A DNA stretch of 64,000 nucleotides from Rhizobium indicum (GTDB lineage: Bacteria > Pseudomonadota > Alphaproteobacteria > Rhizobiales > Rhizobiaceae). The notes beneath the pieces were generated by a model. That model was given only the letters and a program-made list of their open reading frames with translations, ran no database searches and had not been told where the DNA came from. Position numbers and translations under genes: made by a program. Of this stretch, positions 56,387 to 64,000 are shown piece by piece (the stretch's first letter is position 1; each line of letters starts with the position of its first letter). Location of the stretch: contig NZ_CP054021.1 of NCBI RefSeq assembly GCF_005862305.2, forward strand, positions 2,356,001 to 2,420,000, in the 5' to 3' direction.

Positions 56387-57441
56387 CGGACTTCTGGAAT
56401 GGCAGGCGCGTGTTCCTGACGGGACACACTGGGTTCAAGGGATCCTGGCTGTCGTTGTGGCTGGAAAAGCTCTGTGCGGAAGTGGCGGCGGTCTCGCTCG
56501 AACCCGAGACCAATCCCTCGCTCTATGGGCGACTTGCGCCCTGGAACGGACAGGGCCACCACATCGCCGACATCCGCGAAGCGGCGACGTTCAAGCAGCA
56601 TTTCATCGATTTCGAGCCTGAAATCGTCATCCACATGGCAGCGCAGGCGCTGGTGCGGCGCTCCTATGAAAACCCGGCCGAAACCTTCGAGACCAATGTG
56701 ATGGGAACGGCGAACGTGCTGGACGCGGTGCGGGAAACGCCCTCGGTCAAGACGGTTCTCGTCGTCACTTCCGACAAGGTCTATGCCAACAACGGCAGCG
56801 GTGTTCCCTTCATCGAGACGGATGCACTCGGCGGCAAAGACCCCTATTCCAACTCCAAGGCCTGCACCGAACTCGTCGTCCAGAGCTACCGCGACAGCTT
56901 CTTCAAGGGGCGCGACATCAGCGTTGCGACGGTGCGCGCCGGCAATGTCATCGGCGGCGGCGACTGGTCGAAGGACCGGCTGATCCCGGACTTCATCCGC
57001 GCCTTCGAAAGCGGTCAGCCGATCCTGCTGCGTTATCCCGAAGCGATCCGCCCCTGGCAGCATGTGCTGGAGCCGCTCGGCGGTTATCTCGCCTTCGCCG
57101 AGGCCCTGGCGCTTGCCGGCGAAAAGGAACTGCCCGAAGCGCTCAATTTCGGTCCCGATCCGCAGAGCTTCGCGACGGTCTCCGAACTGGCGGAAGCGCT
57201 CGGACGTGCTCATCGCGTCGAAGACGTGTGGCGGCTTGCGCCGGGCGAGCATCTGCCCGAAGCGCCGGCGCTGACGCTGAGTTCCGCTCTGGCGCTCGAC
57301 ACCATCGGCTGGCGCCCGCGGCTCAGCCTGCAACAGACCATCGACTGGACAGCCGCCTGGTACAAAGCCAACCGCGAGGGAGCCGACATGCGCGCCTTCT
57401 CGCTCGGCCAGATCGCGGCCTATGAGGAAACAGCATCATGA
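56368..57441 (+). CDS. rfbG: CDP-glucose 4,6-dehydratase
   Basis: 357 residues of an SDR-extended enzyme: FLTGHTGFKGSWLSLWL (NAD site), DPYSNSKACTELV (Tyr-x3-Lys) and GGGDWSKDRLIPDFIRAF, RPWQHVLEPLGGYL. It makes CDP-4-keto-6-deoxyglucose. Start is GTG at 56368 (GGAAAGG upstream) or ATG at 56377; the stop overlaps the methyltransferase ATG by 4 bp (ATGA). Confidence 0.95.
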   Translation: MEAMGLTDFWNGRRVFLTGHTGFKGSWLSLWLEKLCAEVAAVSLEPETNPSLYGRLAPWNGQGHHIADIREAATFKQHFIDFEPEIVIHMAAQALVRRSYENPAETFETNVMGTANVLDAVRETPSVKTVLVVTSDKVYANNGSGVPFIETDALGGKDPYSNSKACTELVVQSYRDSFFKGRDISVATVRAGNVIGGGDWSKDRLIPDFIRAFESGQPILLRYPEAIRPWQHVLEPLGGYLAFAEALALAGEKELPEALNFGPDPQSFATVSELAEALGRAHRVEDVWRLAPGEHLPEAPALTLSSALALDTIGWRPRLSLQQTIDWTAAWYKANREGADMRAFSLGQIAAYEETAS

Positions 57442-58673
57442 CAGCGCATAATTGCCGGTTCTGCAACACTCCGCTGAAGCATCGTTTCGTCGATCTGGGC
57501 TCGACGCCGCTCGCCAATGCCTATTTGACCGAAGAGCAGCTCAATAAGCCGGAGCCCTCCTATCCGTTGCGCGCCTTCGTCTGCTCTGAATGCTGGCTGG
57601 TGCAGGCCGATGCCTTCGTTCCGCCGGAGGATATCTTCAGCCACTATGCCTATTTCTCCTCCTACAGCGACGGCTGGGTGGAGCATGCCCGCCAGTTTAC
57701 GATCATGGCGCGTGAGCGGTTCGGCCTCGGTGAGGCATCACAGGTGATCGAGGTCGCGAGCAATGACGGCTACCTCCTCAAGCATTTCGTCGAAGCCGGC
57801 GTGCCGGTGCTCGGCATCGAGCCGGCCGAGAACGTTGCGGAAGTGGCGCGGCAGATCGGCGTTCCCACGGAAGCGCGCTTCTTCGGCAAGGAAACCGCTG
57901 CCGATCTCGTCTCCCGCGGCCTTGCCGCCGACATTGTCATCGGCAACAACGTGCTGGCGCATGTGCCTGACATCAACGATTTCGTCGGCGGGCTTTCGGC
58001 CGTGCTGAAGCCGGACGGCGTCGTCAGCGTCGAATTCCCGCATTTGCTACGGCTGATGGAAAATATCCAGTTCGACACTGTCTACCACGAGCATTTCTAT
58101 TATCTGTCGTTGCTGGCCGTCGAAAAGGTGTTCGCGGCGCACGGCCTCAAGATCTTCGACGTGGAAGAACTGCCGACCCATGGCGGCAGTCTCCGCGTGC
58201 TTGCCTGCCGTGCAACATCCACGGCTCACGCAACCGGCCGCGGCCTTGCCAAGGTGCGCTCCGACGAGGCAGCCGCCGGTTTCGACAAGGTCGAGACCTA
58301 CGAGGCCTTTCAGAGCCGCGTGGCGCCGATCAAGGATGGCCTGCTCGCCTTCCTCGAACAAGCCAAACGCAGCGGCAAGAAGGTCGCCGCCTATGGCGCT
58401 GCCGCCAAGGGCAACACGCTGCTGAATTTCTGCGGCGTCGGCACCGACCTCATCGAATATGTCGTCGACCGCAATCCGCACAAGCAGGGGCATTTCCTGC
58501 CGGGCAGCAAGCTGCCGATCTACGCACCGGAGAAGATGGACGAGACGCAGCCGGATTACGTCCTCATCCTGCCCTGGAACATCAAGAACGAGGTCGTTGC
58601 GGCCAACAGCAGGATCGGCGCCTGGGGGGGACGCTTCGCGGTCGCCGTGCCGAAACTGACGGTGCTCGGATGA
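57438..58673 (+). CDS. Sugar C-methyltransferase (TylCIII/NovU type)
   Basis: 411 residues in three parts: an N-terminal zinc-finger domain (CRFCNTPL, CSECWLVQ), a SAM-binding domain (VIEVASNDGYLLKHFVEAGVPVLGIEP, IVIGNNVLAHVPDINDFV), and a C-terminal domain (AAYGAAAKGNTLLNFCGV, YVVDRNPHKQGHFLPGS). The family C-methylates 4-keto-6-deoxy nucleotide sugars, usually at C3 or C5. A seven-G run lies at 58624-58630 near the C-terminus. ATGA overlaps link it to rfbG and the epimerase. Confidence 0.88.
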   Translation: MTAHNCRFCNTPLKHRFVDLGSTPLANAYLTEEQLNKPEPSYPLRAFVCSECWLVQADAFVPPEDIFSHYAYFSSYSDGWVEHARQFTIMARERFGLGEASQVIEVASNDGYLLKHFVEAGVPVLGIEPAENVAEVARQIGVPTEARFFGKETAADLVSRGLAADIVIGNNVLAHVPDINDFVGGLSAVLKPDGVVSVEFPHLLRLMENIQFDTVYHEHFYYLSLLAVEKVFAAHGLKIFDVEELPTHGGSLRVLACRATSTAHATGRGLAKVRSDEAAAGFDKVETYEAFQSRVAPIKDGLLAFLEQAKRSGKKVAAYGAAAKGNTLLNFCGVGTDLIEYVVDRNPHKQGHFLPGSKLPIYAPEKMDETQPDYVLILPWNIKNEVVAANSRIGAWGGRFAVAVPKLTVLG

Positions 58674-59212
58674 AATTCCTTCCGACCGCGGTTTCGGGTG
58701 CTTTTGTCGTGGAAGTCGACGTACGCTCCGACGACCGGGGAATGTTCGCACGAACCTTCGACGCGCAGACCTTTGCGGCGCAGGGTCTCGTGCCCGTCTA
58801 TCCGCAGTGCAATGTCTCGCAGAACCACAAACGCGGGACGCTGCGCGGCATGCATTACCAAGCCCAACCGCGGCCGGAGATCAAGCTGGTGCGCGCCACG
58901 CGCGGCAGGGTCTTTGACGTGGCCCTCGATCTAAGGCCGGATTCGCCAAGCTATCTCAAATGGGCCTCCGTCGAGCTCGATGCCATCAGTCACAACGCCT
59001 TCTACATACCTGCTGGATGCGCGCACGGCTTCCTGACGCTCGAGGATGATTGCGAACTCTTCTACCAGATGTCGGAAACCTACGTGCCAAAGCTTGCCCG
59101 CGGGGTCCGCTGGGACGATCCTGCCTTTTCCATCGCCTGGCCGTTCATGCCGAGCATCATCAGCGAGCGCGACGCGGCGCTTGAGAGCTACAGCCAGGAG
59201 ACAAGCCTTTGA
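58670..59212 (+). CDS. RmlC-like sugar 3,5-epimerase (cupin)
   Basis: 180 residues: DDRGMFARTFDAQTFAAQGL, NVSQNHKRGTLRGMHYQAQP (catalytic His region), KLVRATRGRVFDVALDLRPDSP, NAFYIPAGCAHGFLTLEDDCELFYQMSETYVP, the dTDP-4-dehydrorhamnose 3,5-epimerase family. Here it probably acts on the CDP-4-keto sugar. The stop overlaps by 4 bp (TTGA) a truncated glycosyltransferase start. Confidence 0.9.
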   Translation: MKFLPTAVSGAFVVEVDVRSDDRGMFARTFDAQTFAAQGLVPVYPQCNVSQNHKRGTLRGMHYQAQPRPEIKLVRATRGRVFDVALDLRPDSPSYLKWASVELDAISHNAFYIPAGCAHGFLTLEDDCELFYQMSETYVPKLARGVRWDDPAFSIAWPFMPSIISERDAALESYSQETSL

Positions 59213-59334
59213 GCGGCATCAAACTCAGCATCTGCATCCCGACCTATAACCGCGAAGCCTATCTCAGAAACTCGCTGAACCTGCCCAATCTCGTGTTCCA
59301 CCAGCACGATGTCGCCCGGCACATCATCATGTGA
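59209..59334 (+). pseudogene. Truncated GT2 glycosyltransferase remnant
   Basis: 41 codons from TTG: SGIKLSICIPTYNREAYLRNSLN is a typical GT2 N-terminus (SICIPTYNR), but the frame stops after an unrelated short tail. The rest of the gene is missing, and 76 bp later a new gene begins. Likely an internal or large deletion of a once-coupled gene. Confidence 0.7.
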
Positions 59335-59410
59335 GCCTCGCGCCAGCTTCAAAAACTAGCGTCGTGGCGGGCGCCTGCGTCTTGATTTCAATTCAACAGA
59401 AATTAGCGGC

Positions 59411-60559
59411 ATGACAAACAGGATCTTCTACACCAAGCCTTCGATCACCCAGCTCGAAACGGATTATGCGGCCGATGCCGCCGCCACCGGCTGGGGCGCG
59501 CGCTGCTACGACTATCTCAACCGCTTCGAACGCGACTTCAAAACCTATCTCGGCAGCGGCTTTGCGATCGCGACCTCGAGCTGCACCGGCGCCATGCACA
59601 TGGGGCTTGCAGCACTCGGCGTCGGCGCCGGCGATGAAGTGATCCTCGCCGATACGAACTGGGTTGCGACCGTTTCCCCGATTGTCCATCTCGGCGCAAG
59701 ACCCGTTTTCGTCGATGTGCGCGCCGACACGTGGTGCATTGATCCCGAGCACGTCGAACGCCATATCACGCCGAAGACCAAGGCCATTATCGCCACGCAT
59801 CTCTACGGCAACCTCTGCGACATGGATGCGCTGCTGGAAATCGGCAAGAGGACGGGCATTCCGGTGATCGAAGATGCGGCCGAAGCGGTCGGCTCCGTCT
59901 GGCACGGCCGCCGCGCCGGCTCGATGGGCGCATTCGGCACCTTCTCCTTCCACGGCACCAAGACGCTGACGACAGGCGAAGGCGGCATGTTCGTCACCAA
60001 TGACGCGGCCCTCTACGAAAAGGTGCTGACGCTCAGCAATCACGGCCGGGCTCGCGGACAGACGAAGCAGTTCTGGCCGGATGCGATCGGCTTCAAATAC
60101 AAGATGTCCAACATCCAGGCGGCCATCGGCTGCGCCCAACTCGAGCGCATCGAGGAACTCGTCAACCGCAAGCGCGAAATTCTGGCCTCCTACATGATCC
60201 GGCTTTCGGCCCTGCCCGGCATCACGATGAACCCGGAATACACCGGCACGATCAACGGCGCTTGGATGCCGACCGCCGTCTTTCATCCGTCGACGGGCAT
60301 TACCCGCGAGATGATGCAGCAGACCTTCGAGACCGCCAATATCGACGCGCGCGTCTTCTTCTATCCCCTCTCCAGCCTCTCCATGTTCGAAGATCGGCCC
60401 GAGAACGTGAACGCCTGGAGCATTCCGGGCCGCGCGATCAACCTGCCGAGCTATCACGACATGAGCGAAGCCGATATCGACCGGGTAGCGGCAACGCTGC
60501 TCGATATGGCGGCCGGGCGGATCTATCACAACAGCACGGCATTGCGGCAGTCGGTCTAA
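59411..60559 (+). CDS. DegT/DnrJ/EryC1/StrS sugar aminotransferase
   Basis: 382 residues: AIATSSCTGAMHMGLAALGVGAGDEVILADTNWVATVSP, IIATHLYGNLCDMD, IEDAAEAVGS, then SFHGTKTLTTGEGGMFVTND with the PLP Lys184. It resembles RfbE/Per 4-aminotransferases; the lysine excludes an RfbH dehydrase role. It should aminate the (methylated) 4-keto sugar. Its best candidate substrate is CDP-linked. Confidence 0.85.
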   Translation: MTNRIFYTKPSITQLETDYAADAAATGWGARCYDYLNRFERDFKTYLGSGFAIATSSCTGAMHMGLAALGVGAGDEVILADTNWVATVSPIVHLGARPVFVDVRADTWCIDPEHVERHITPKTKAIIATHLYGNLCDMDALLEIGKRTGIPVIEDAAEAVGSVWHGRRAGSMGAFGTFSFHGTKTLTTGEGGMFVTNDAALYEKVLTLSNHGRARGQTKQFWPDAIGFKYKMSNIQAAIGCAQLERIEELVNRKREILASYMIRLSALPGITMNPEYTGTINGAWMPTAVFHPSTGITREMMQQTFETANIDARVFFYPLSSLSMFEDRPENVNAWSIPGRAINLPSYHDMSEADIDRVAATLLDMAAGRIYHNSTALRQSV

Positions 60560-60591
60560 GACAGCCCTACAGCGAAGGACAAAGAACAGTC

Positions 60592-61350
60592 ATGACCACG
60601 AAGGACGATCGTCTCGAATTCGAAGCCCACAAGCGGGAAATGTCGCTTGCACTCGGCAAGGACGAGGCAAGTTTCCAACAATCGCTGAACACGCTGATCG
60701 GGCTCGACAAGTTCGACTATTTCTATCTCTGGTCATGGATGGGCGTGCCGATCATCCAGCTTCCGGTCGATATCCTGGCGACCCAGGAAGTCATCTGGGC
60801 GACCAAGCCCGATGTCATCATCGAAACCGGCATTGCGCGCGGCGGCTCGCTGATCTTCATGGCGTCGATCCTCGCCGCCATGGGCAACGACAAGGCCAAG
60901 GTCGTCGGCGTCGACATCGACATCCGCGCCCATAATCGCGAGTCGATCGAATCCCATCCGATGTCGAGCCGGATTAAGATGATCCAGGGCGGTTCCGTCG
61001 ACGACGACGTGCTTGCCGCCGTGAAGGCCGAGATCCCGCCGGGCGCCCGCGTGATGGTGGTGCTCGACAGCGACCATTCCTACGAGCATGTTCTGGCGGA
61101 ATGCCGCGCCTACGGTCCGCTGGTGACGGAAGGCTGCTACCTCGTCGTCGCCGACACGCTCATCGGCCACCTGACGGAGGAACAGGCCTTCACAAAGCGC
61201 TCCAAGGTCTGGCTGCGCGGCAACGAACCACTGAAGGCCGTCACCGATTATCTGGCGGAAACCGACCGCTTCGAAGTCGATCCGGTTCTGAACGGCAAGC
61301 TCGTGTTGTCTTCCTCGCCGGGCGGCTACTGCATCTGCCGCAAGGCGTGA
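60592..61350 (+). CDS. CmcI/rhamnosyl O-methyltransferase family SAM enzyme
   Basis: 252 residues: YLWSWMGVPIIQLPVDILATQEVIWATKPDVIIETGIARGGSLIFMASIL, VVGVDIDIRAHNRESIESHPMSSRIKMIQGGSVDD, VMVVLDSDHSYEHVLAECRAYGPLVTEGCYLVVADT, the CmcI (cephalosporin hydroxylase) family, several of whose members are sugar O-methyltransferases. O-methylation of the new sugar is the natural reading. It lies 33 bp after the aminotransferase. Confidence 0.8.
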   Translation: MTTKDDRLEFEAHKREMSLALGKDEASFQQSLNTLIGLDKFDYFYLWSWMGVPIIQLPVDILATQEVIWATKPDVIIETGIARGGSLIFMASILAAMGNDKAKVVGVDIDIRAHNRESIESHPMSSRIKMIQGGSVDDDVLAAVKAEIPPGARVMVVLDSDHSYEHVLAECRAYGPLVTEGCYLVVADTLIGHLTEEQAFTKRSKVWLRGNEPLKAVTDYLAETDRFEVDPVLNGKLVLSSSPGGYCICRKA

Positions 61351-61372
61351 GCGGAATCAGGGATAGTCGTTC

Positions 61373-62047
61373 ATGGCGCAGGTCGATATCGTCAGCCTCA
61401 AGGACAATGCGGATCCGGCCAGACGGCTCCGACTTCCGATCAGGGACGATAGCGGCAGGCACGTCGGCGACCTGCAATGCATCGACAGGTCGATGCTTGC
61501 CGAACCCGGCCTGATCGACGACCTGACGACGTGGCGCAACCAGTCGATGCCGTTTTTCCTCACCCAGTTTAGCGCCACCGAGGAACGCACACGGCGGTGG
61601 CTCGAAACCATCTCACTGCCCGTCGCCGACCGAATCCTATTCGTCATTTGCGATCCAGGCGGAAACCGGTTCGGCAATTTCGGCATCTGTAACTTCCGGC
61701 CCGGCTCGGCCGAATTCGACAACGTCATCCGCGGCCGGACGAGCGATACTCGCAACCTGATGTTCCATTGCGGCATGGCACTGCTGGAGTGGATGTTTTC
61801 CGGACTTGGGGTCGAAACCGCCGAGCTGCACGTCTTCTCCCACAATGAAAAAGCGATCGGCCTTTACAAGCGGCTGGGCTTTGCGGCGGCCGAAAGCCTG
61901 CCGCTGCGGCGCACGGAAGAAGAGGGCATGATCAAATATTCGATCGTCGATCGATCGGAAGCGAATGCCGGCTTCGACTATCTGAGGATGAAGCTTCCGA
62001 TCGAACGTTTCCGGCGGGCGCATCCATCGGCTTTACTGACCGCCTGA
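61373..62047 (+). CDS. GNAT family acyltransferase
   Basis: 224 residues: RWLETISLPVADRILFVICDPGGNRFGNFGICNFRPGSAEFDNVIRGR, with LMFHCGMALLEWMFSGLGVETAELHVFSHNEKAIGLYKRLGFAAAESLPLRRTE, similar to Pse/Wec-type sugar N-acetyltransferases. It is a candidate to acylate the 4-amino group. 22 bp after the CmcI-like gene; same operon. Confidence 0.75.
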   Translation: MAQVDIVSLKDNADPARRLRLPIRDDSGRHVGDLQCIDRSMLAEPGLIDDLTTWRNQSMPFFLTQFSATEERTRRWLETISLPVADRILFVICDPGGNRFGNFGICNFRPGSAEFDNVIRGRTSDTRNLMFHCGMALLEWMFSGLGVETAELHVFSHNEKAIGLYKRLGFAAAESLPLRRTEEEGMIKYSIVDRSEANAGFDYLRMKLPIERFRRAHPSALLTA

Positions 62048-62053
62048 AGCCCC

Positions 62054-62386
62054 TCACCGCACCGGCTGATAGTGGCCGCGGAGCGGCACCTTGTCGTCCA
62101 TCGAGATGAAGCCGTCGCGTTCGCAGACATACATCAGCGTCGGCATGCCCCCCGAACGGAAGATCTCGTCATAACGACGGCGGACCTGGACGGTTTCGGT
62201 GCGGCAATTGTAGGATTCCTCCTCCTTCTTGTCCGGCTGCGCCTTGACGCCGGGAAGACCCCTATAGGGATAGAGGGGTTGAACGCCAGAATCGACCGAT
62301 TTCGTCCAGTCGACGGCAAGGGCGGACGAGGGCGTAAGGCCGGACACGGCAACGAGCAATATGGGAAGCATCATCACAAGCCGCAT
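62054..62386 (-). CDS. Secreted hypothetical protein
   Basis: 110 residues with a signal peptide (RLVMMLPILLVAVSGLTPSSALA) and one cysteine pair (YNCRTE, YVCERD) in a small mature domain with charged ends. No family was recognised. GGAG precedes ATG at 62386. Convergent with the GNAT gene, 6 bp apart. Confidence 0.65.
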   Translation of the reverse strand: MRLVMMLPILLVAVSGLTPSSALAVDWTKSVDSGVQPLYPYRGLPGVKAQPDKKEEESYNCRTETVQVRRRYDEIFRSGGMPTLMYVCERDGFISMDDKVPLRGHYQPVR

Positions 62387-62447
62387 GGCAACTCTCCTGC
62401 CGGCGTTGGTGGCCGCTCTGACGATGTAGGAAAGCTCAGCATCGTCA

Positions 62448-64000
62448 TCAAGCTGCCGCAGCAGGCGACTTCCTGAAATAACTTCTGATGACGGGATGGC
62501 CGAAGAGGCCGGCAAGGATCGCAAAGCCAGCGCCGACGACAAAACCGGCCAGAAAACCGCCGATGATGCCGGCGACCAGCAGGATTTTCTTTCCCGGACC
62601 GTCGGCCTTGACCGGCGGCTCGGCCGGCGAGATGACGCGAATGTTACTCTGATTGAGGTTCTGCTCCTCGCTCGTCTGGCTGGAGCGCTTCAGCACCGTC
62701 TCGTAAATATCGCGCGCCGCAGTCGCCTTGCGCTGCAATTCGTTCAATTCCACCTGCTTGTCCGACGAACTGGCGTGCAGCGCCTTCTGCACGGCAAGCT
62801 CCTTGGCGACGCTGTCCTCGGCGGCCTTGGCCTGCTCGTATTCGCCCCTTGCCGAGGTGGCGAGACGCTGCAATTCGCCCTTGATTTCGACTGATATGCT
62901 CTGCAGCGACGAGCGGGCCGCCTGCAGGCGCGGATGACGCGTGCCCATCTGGCTTTCGAGGCTGCCGACGGCGGCGGCCTGGGTGGCATATTGCTGACGC
63001 AGACTGACGAGCGGCGAGGTGACGCCGCCTTCCGCCTGGTTGCCGGCGACGATGTCCTCGACGCGGAGATTGGCGACGGCATCGGCGCGCGCCTTTGCCT
63101 GGATGGTCTTTTCCTGTGCCGTCACCAGCATCGTGTTCAGCGAAACGAGCCGCTGGTCGGAGATCAGGTTACCCTCTGTCGCGGCCATGTCGTTGTCGGC
63201 GCGGAAGGTTTCGACAGCCTGCTCGGCCTCCAGCACCTTCTGGCGCAGGTCGTTGAGGCGTCCGTCGAGCGTCGAGGAGGTATTTTCGTAGATGCCGTTC
63301 GAAGCGCTGTTCTCCTCCTCGGTGAAGGAGGTGACGACCTGGTTGGCAAGCCTTGCGGATTTATCGGCATCATTGGTCGTGGCGGCAAGCGAGACGACAT
63401 AGGTGCTGGCCTCACGGGTGATAACCAGTGCCTTCTGCAAAGTGCCGATCACGGCGGCGCCATCCGTGCGGCCGCCGGTGAATTCGGGATCCTGGTCGAG
63501 CTTCATGGCTTCGGCGACGCGCCGCAGCACATTGCCCGAGGTGAGGATCTGCACCTGGCTATCGATCAGCGCCGAGATCATTTCCGGCGAGGGACCCGAA
63601 GATTGCGCGCCGGGATCGGCAAGGCCGATCTGGCGCGGATCGAAATAGAGGCTGCTGATGGCCGTGAATTTCTGGGCGATGCGCGGCGCCACCGCCCCGC
63701 CGGCGAGGGCTCCGAGAAGCGCCAGACCCAGCACGATCAGCCGTCGGCTCCAGATCGCGGCGATACTCGAGCGGAGGTCGAGCAGCGGTGCGGCCGGCAC
63801 GGACTCTACATTCGGCGGTGCGTCCGCGACAGGCTGTCTTGCAGGCTGAGGCTGAGGCTGAGGCTGAGGCTGAGGTGCCGGACGCTCATATTGGCGGGTT
63901 TCCGCAATGTTTGCCGGCGGCACGAAGGGGGGCGGGGCGGGTTCGGGCGATGGCCGGACGAAATCATCCGGGCGGACGACGGGACTGCGCACGCGCACGC
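62448..64000 (-). CDS. Wzz/GumC-type chain-length determinant, 5' end cut by window
   Basis: About 517 visible residues. Pro-rich N-terminal region with a PQ repeat, a membrane helix (RLIVLGLALLGALAGGAVA), the Wzz domain (IAQKFTAISSLYFDPRQIGLAD), a long coiled coil, the conserved EPPVKADGPGK before the C-terminal helices (ILLVAGIIGGFLAGFVVGAGFAILAGLF). No tyrosine kinase domain follows. It sets polysaccharide length in EPS/LPS export. The N-terminus lies beyond the right edge. Confidence 0.88.
   Translation of the reverse strand, partial: VRVRSPVVRPDDFVRPSPEPAPPPFVPPANIAETRQYERPAPQPQPQPQPQPARQPVADAPPNVESVPAAPLLDLRSSIAAIWSRRLIVLGLALLGALAGGAVAPRIAQKFTAISSLYFDPRQIGLADPGAQSSGPSPEMISALIDSQVQILTSGNVLRRVAEAMKLDQDPEFTGGRTDGAAVIGTLQKALVITREASTYVVSLAATTNDADKSARLANQVVTSFTEEENSASNGIYENTSSTLDGRLNDLRQKVLEAEQAVETFRADNDMAATEGNLISDQRLVSLNTMLVTAQEKTIQAKARADAVANLRVEDIVAGNQAEGGVTSPLVSLRQQYATQAAAVGSLESQMGTRHPRLQAARSSLQSISVEIKGELQRLATSARGEYEQAKAAEDSVAKELAVQKALHASSSDKQVELNELQRKATAARDIYETVLKRSSQTSEEQNLNQSNIRVISPAEPPVKADGPGKKILLVAGIIGGFLAGFVVGAGFAILAGLFGHPVIRSYFRKSPAAAA
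63844..63873. repeat. Hexanucleotide tandem repeat in wzz-like gene
   Basis: Five perfect copies of GGCTGA (plus strand) encode Pro-Gln repeats in the cytoplasmic N-terminal segment. Copy number may vary between strains. Confidence 0.8.

Noticed and set aside
56047..60529. Long minus-strand frames in the sugar operon
   Set aside because: Antisense of rfbG and the aminotransferase; composition effect of GC-rich coding DNA.
59411..60559. RfbH (CDP-4-keto-6-deoxyglucose 3-dehydrase)
   Set aside because: Lysine 184 at the PLP site and no [2Fe-2S] cysteines, so it is an aminotransferase.

Overview
The window looks like a piece of alpha-proteobacterial chromosome from the Rhizobium / Agrobacterium group (R. 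etli / R. leguminosarum type). This is inferred from content: a membrane-bound ferritin MbfA behind a perfect Irr (ICE-type) box, a BA14K protein, an Atu4866-domain protein, a rhizobial transglutaminase-like peptidase, RIME-like intergenic palindromes, and a GC-rich coding style. The core is housekeeping: pheT-pheS, rplT-rpmI, infC, lepA, xseA, recX and a tRNA-Leu. Between these lie many small stress, redox and regulatory genes.

Layout. 1-3455 (minus): a run of five redox or aldehyde-handling genes (partial aldehyde dehydrogenase, ABM-type monooxygenase, DJ-1/Hsp31-like protein, zinc alcohol dehydrogenase, HbpS/GlcG-like protein), divergent from a 954-residue winged-helix/NB-ARC/TPR regulator (3736-6600). 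6.8-14 kb: a mosaic of single genes and regulators (RibD-like reductase, two AraC, LysR with a dyad at its start codon, GNAT, PEBP, Atu4866-domain protein, SDR, Ogt). 14-23 kb: 2'-5' RNA ligase, aspartoacylase-like protein, YffB/ArsC-like protein, YbaK, MarR/GST pair, M29 aminopeptidase, EamA/MarR pair, NQO-like flavoprotein, XseA. 23.8-27.2 kb: GT-C membrane protein, DPM1-like GT2 and GtrA, a lipid-linked sugar module. 27.2-33.6 kb: sugar and aldo-keto oxidoreductases and small enzymes. 33.7-38.8 kb: the translation block, with infC starting at AUU. 39-53.8 kb: hydrolase, BTLCP, mbfA/truncated hemoglobin, RhtA-like exporter, recX with acetylpolyamine deacetylase, XRE-cupin, TenA, lepA, a ccdAB toxin-antitoxin pair and small enzymes.

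53.97-62.1 kb: tRNA-Leu(CAG) is followed by small orphan genes, a 545-bp repeat-bearing gap, and then a tightly coupled nucleotide-sugar operon: CDP-glucose synthesis (rfbF, rfbG), a TylCIII/NovU-type sugar C-methyltransferase, an RmlC-type epimerase, a broken glycosyltransferase, a DegT/RfbE-type sugar aminotransferase, a CmcI-type methyltransferase and a GNAT. The set lacks the RfbH deoxygenase, so it predicts a C-methyl-branched amino-6-deoxyhexose made through CDP intermediates. A Wzz/GumC-type chain-length protein runs off the right edge, so the region is probably a surface-polysaccharide locus. This operon is the best candidate here for an undescribed pathway.

Regulation that can be read directly: the ICE box (41901-41917), MarR-type palindromes (17393-17404, 20400-20419), a LysR-type dyad (11850-11870), a dyad over the ccdAB promoter (49797-49827), the infC AUU start, and several hairpin terminators between convergent genes.
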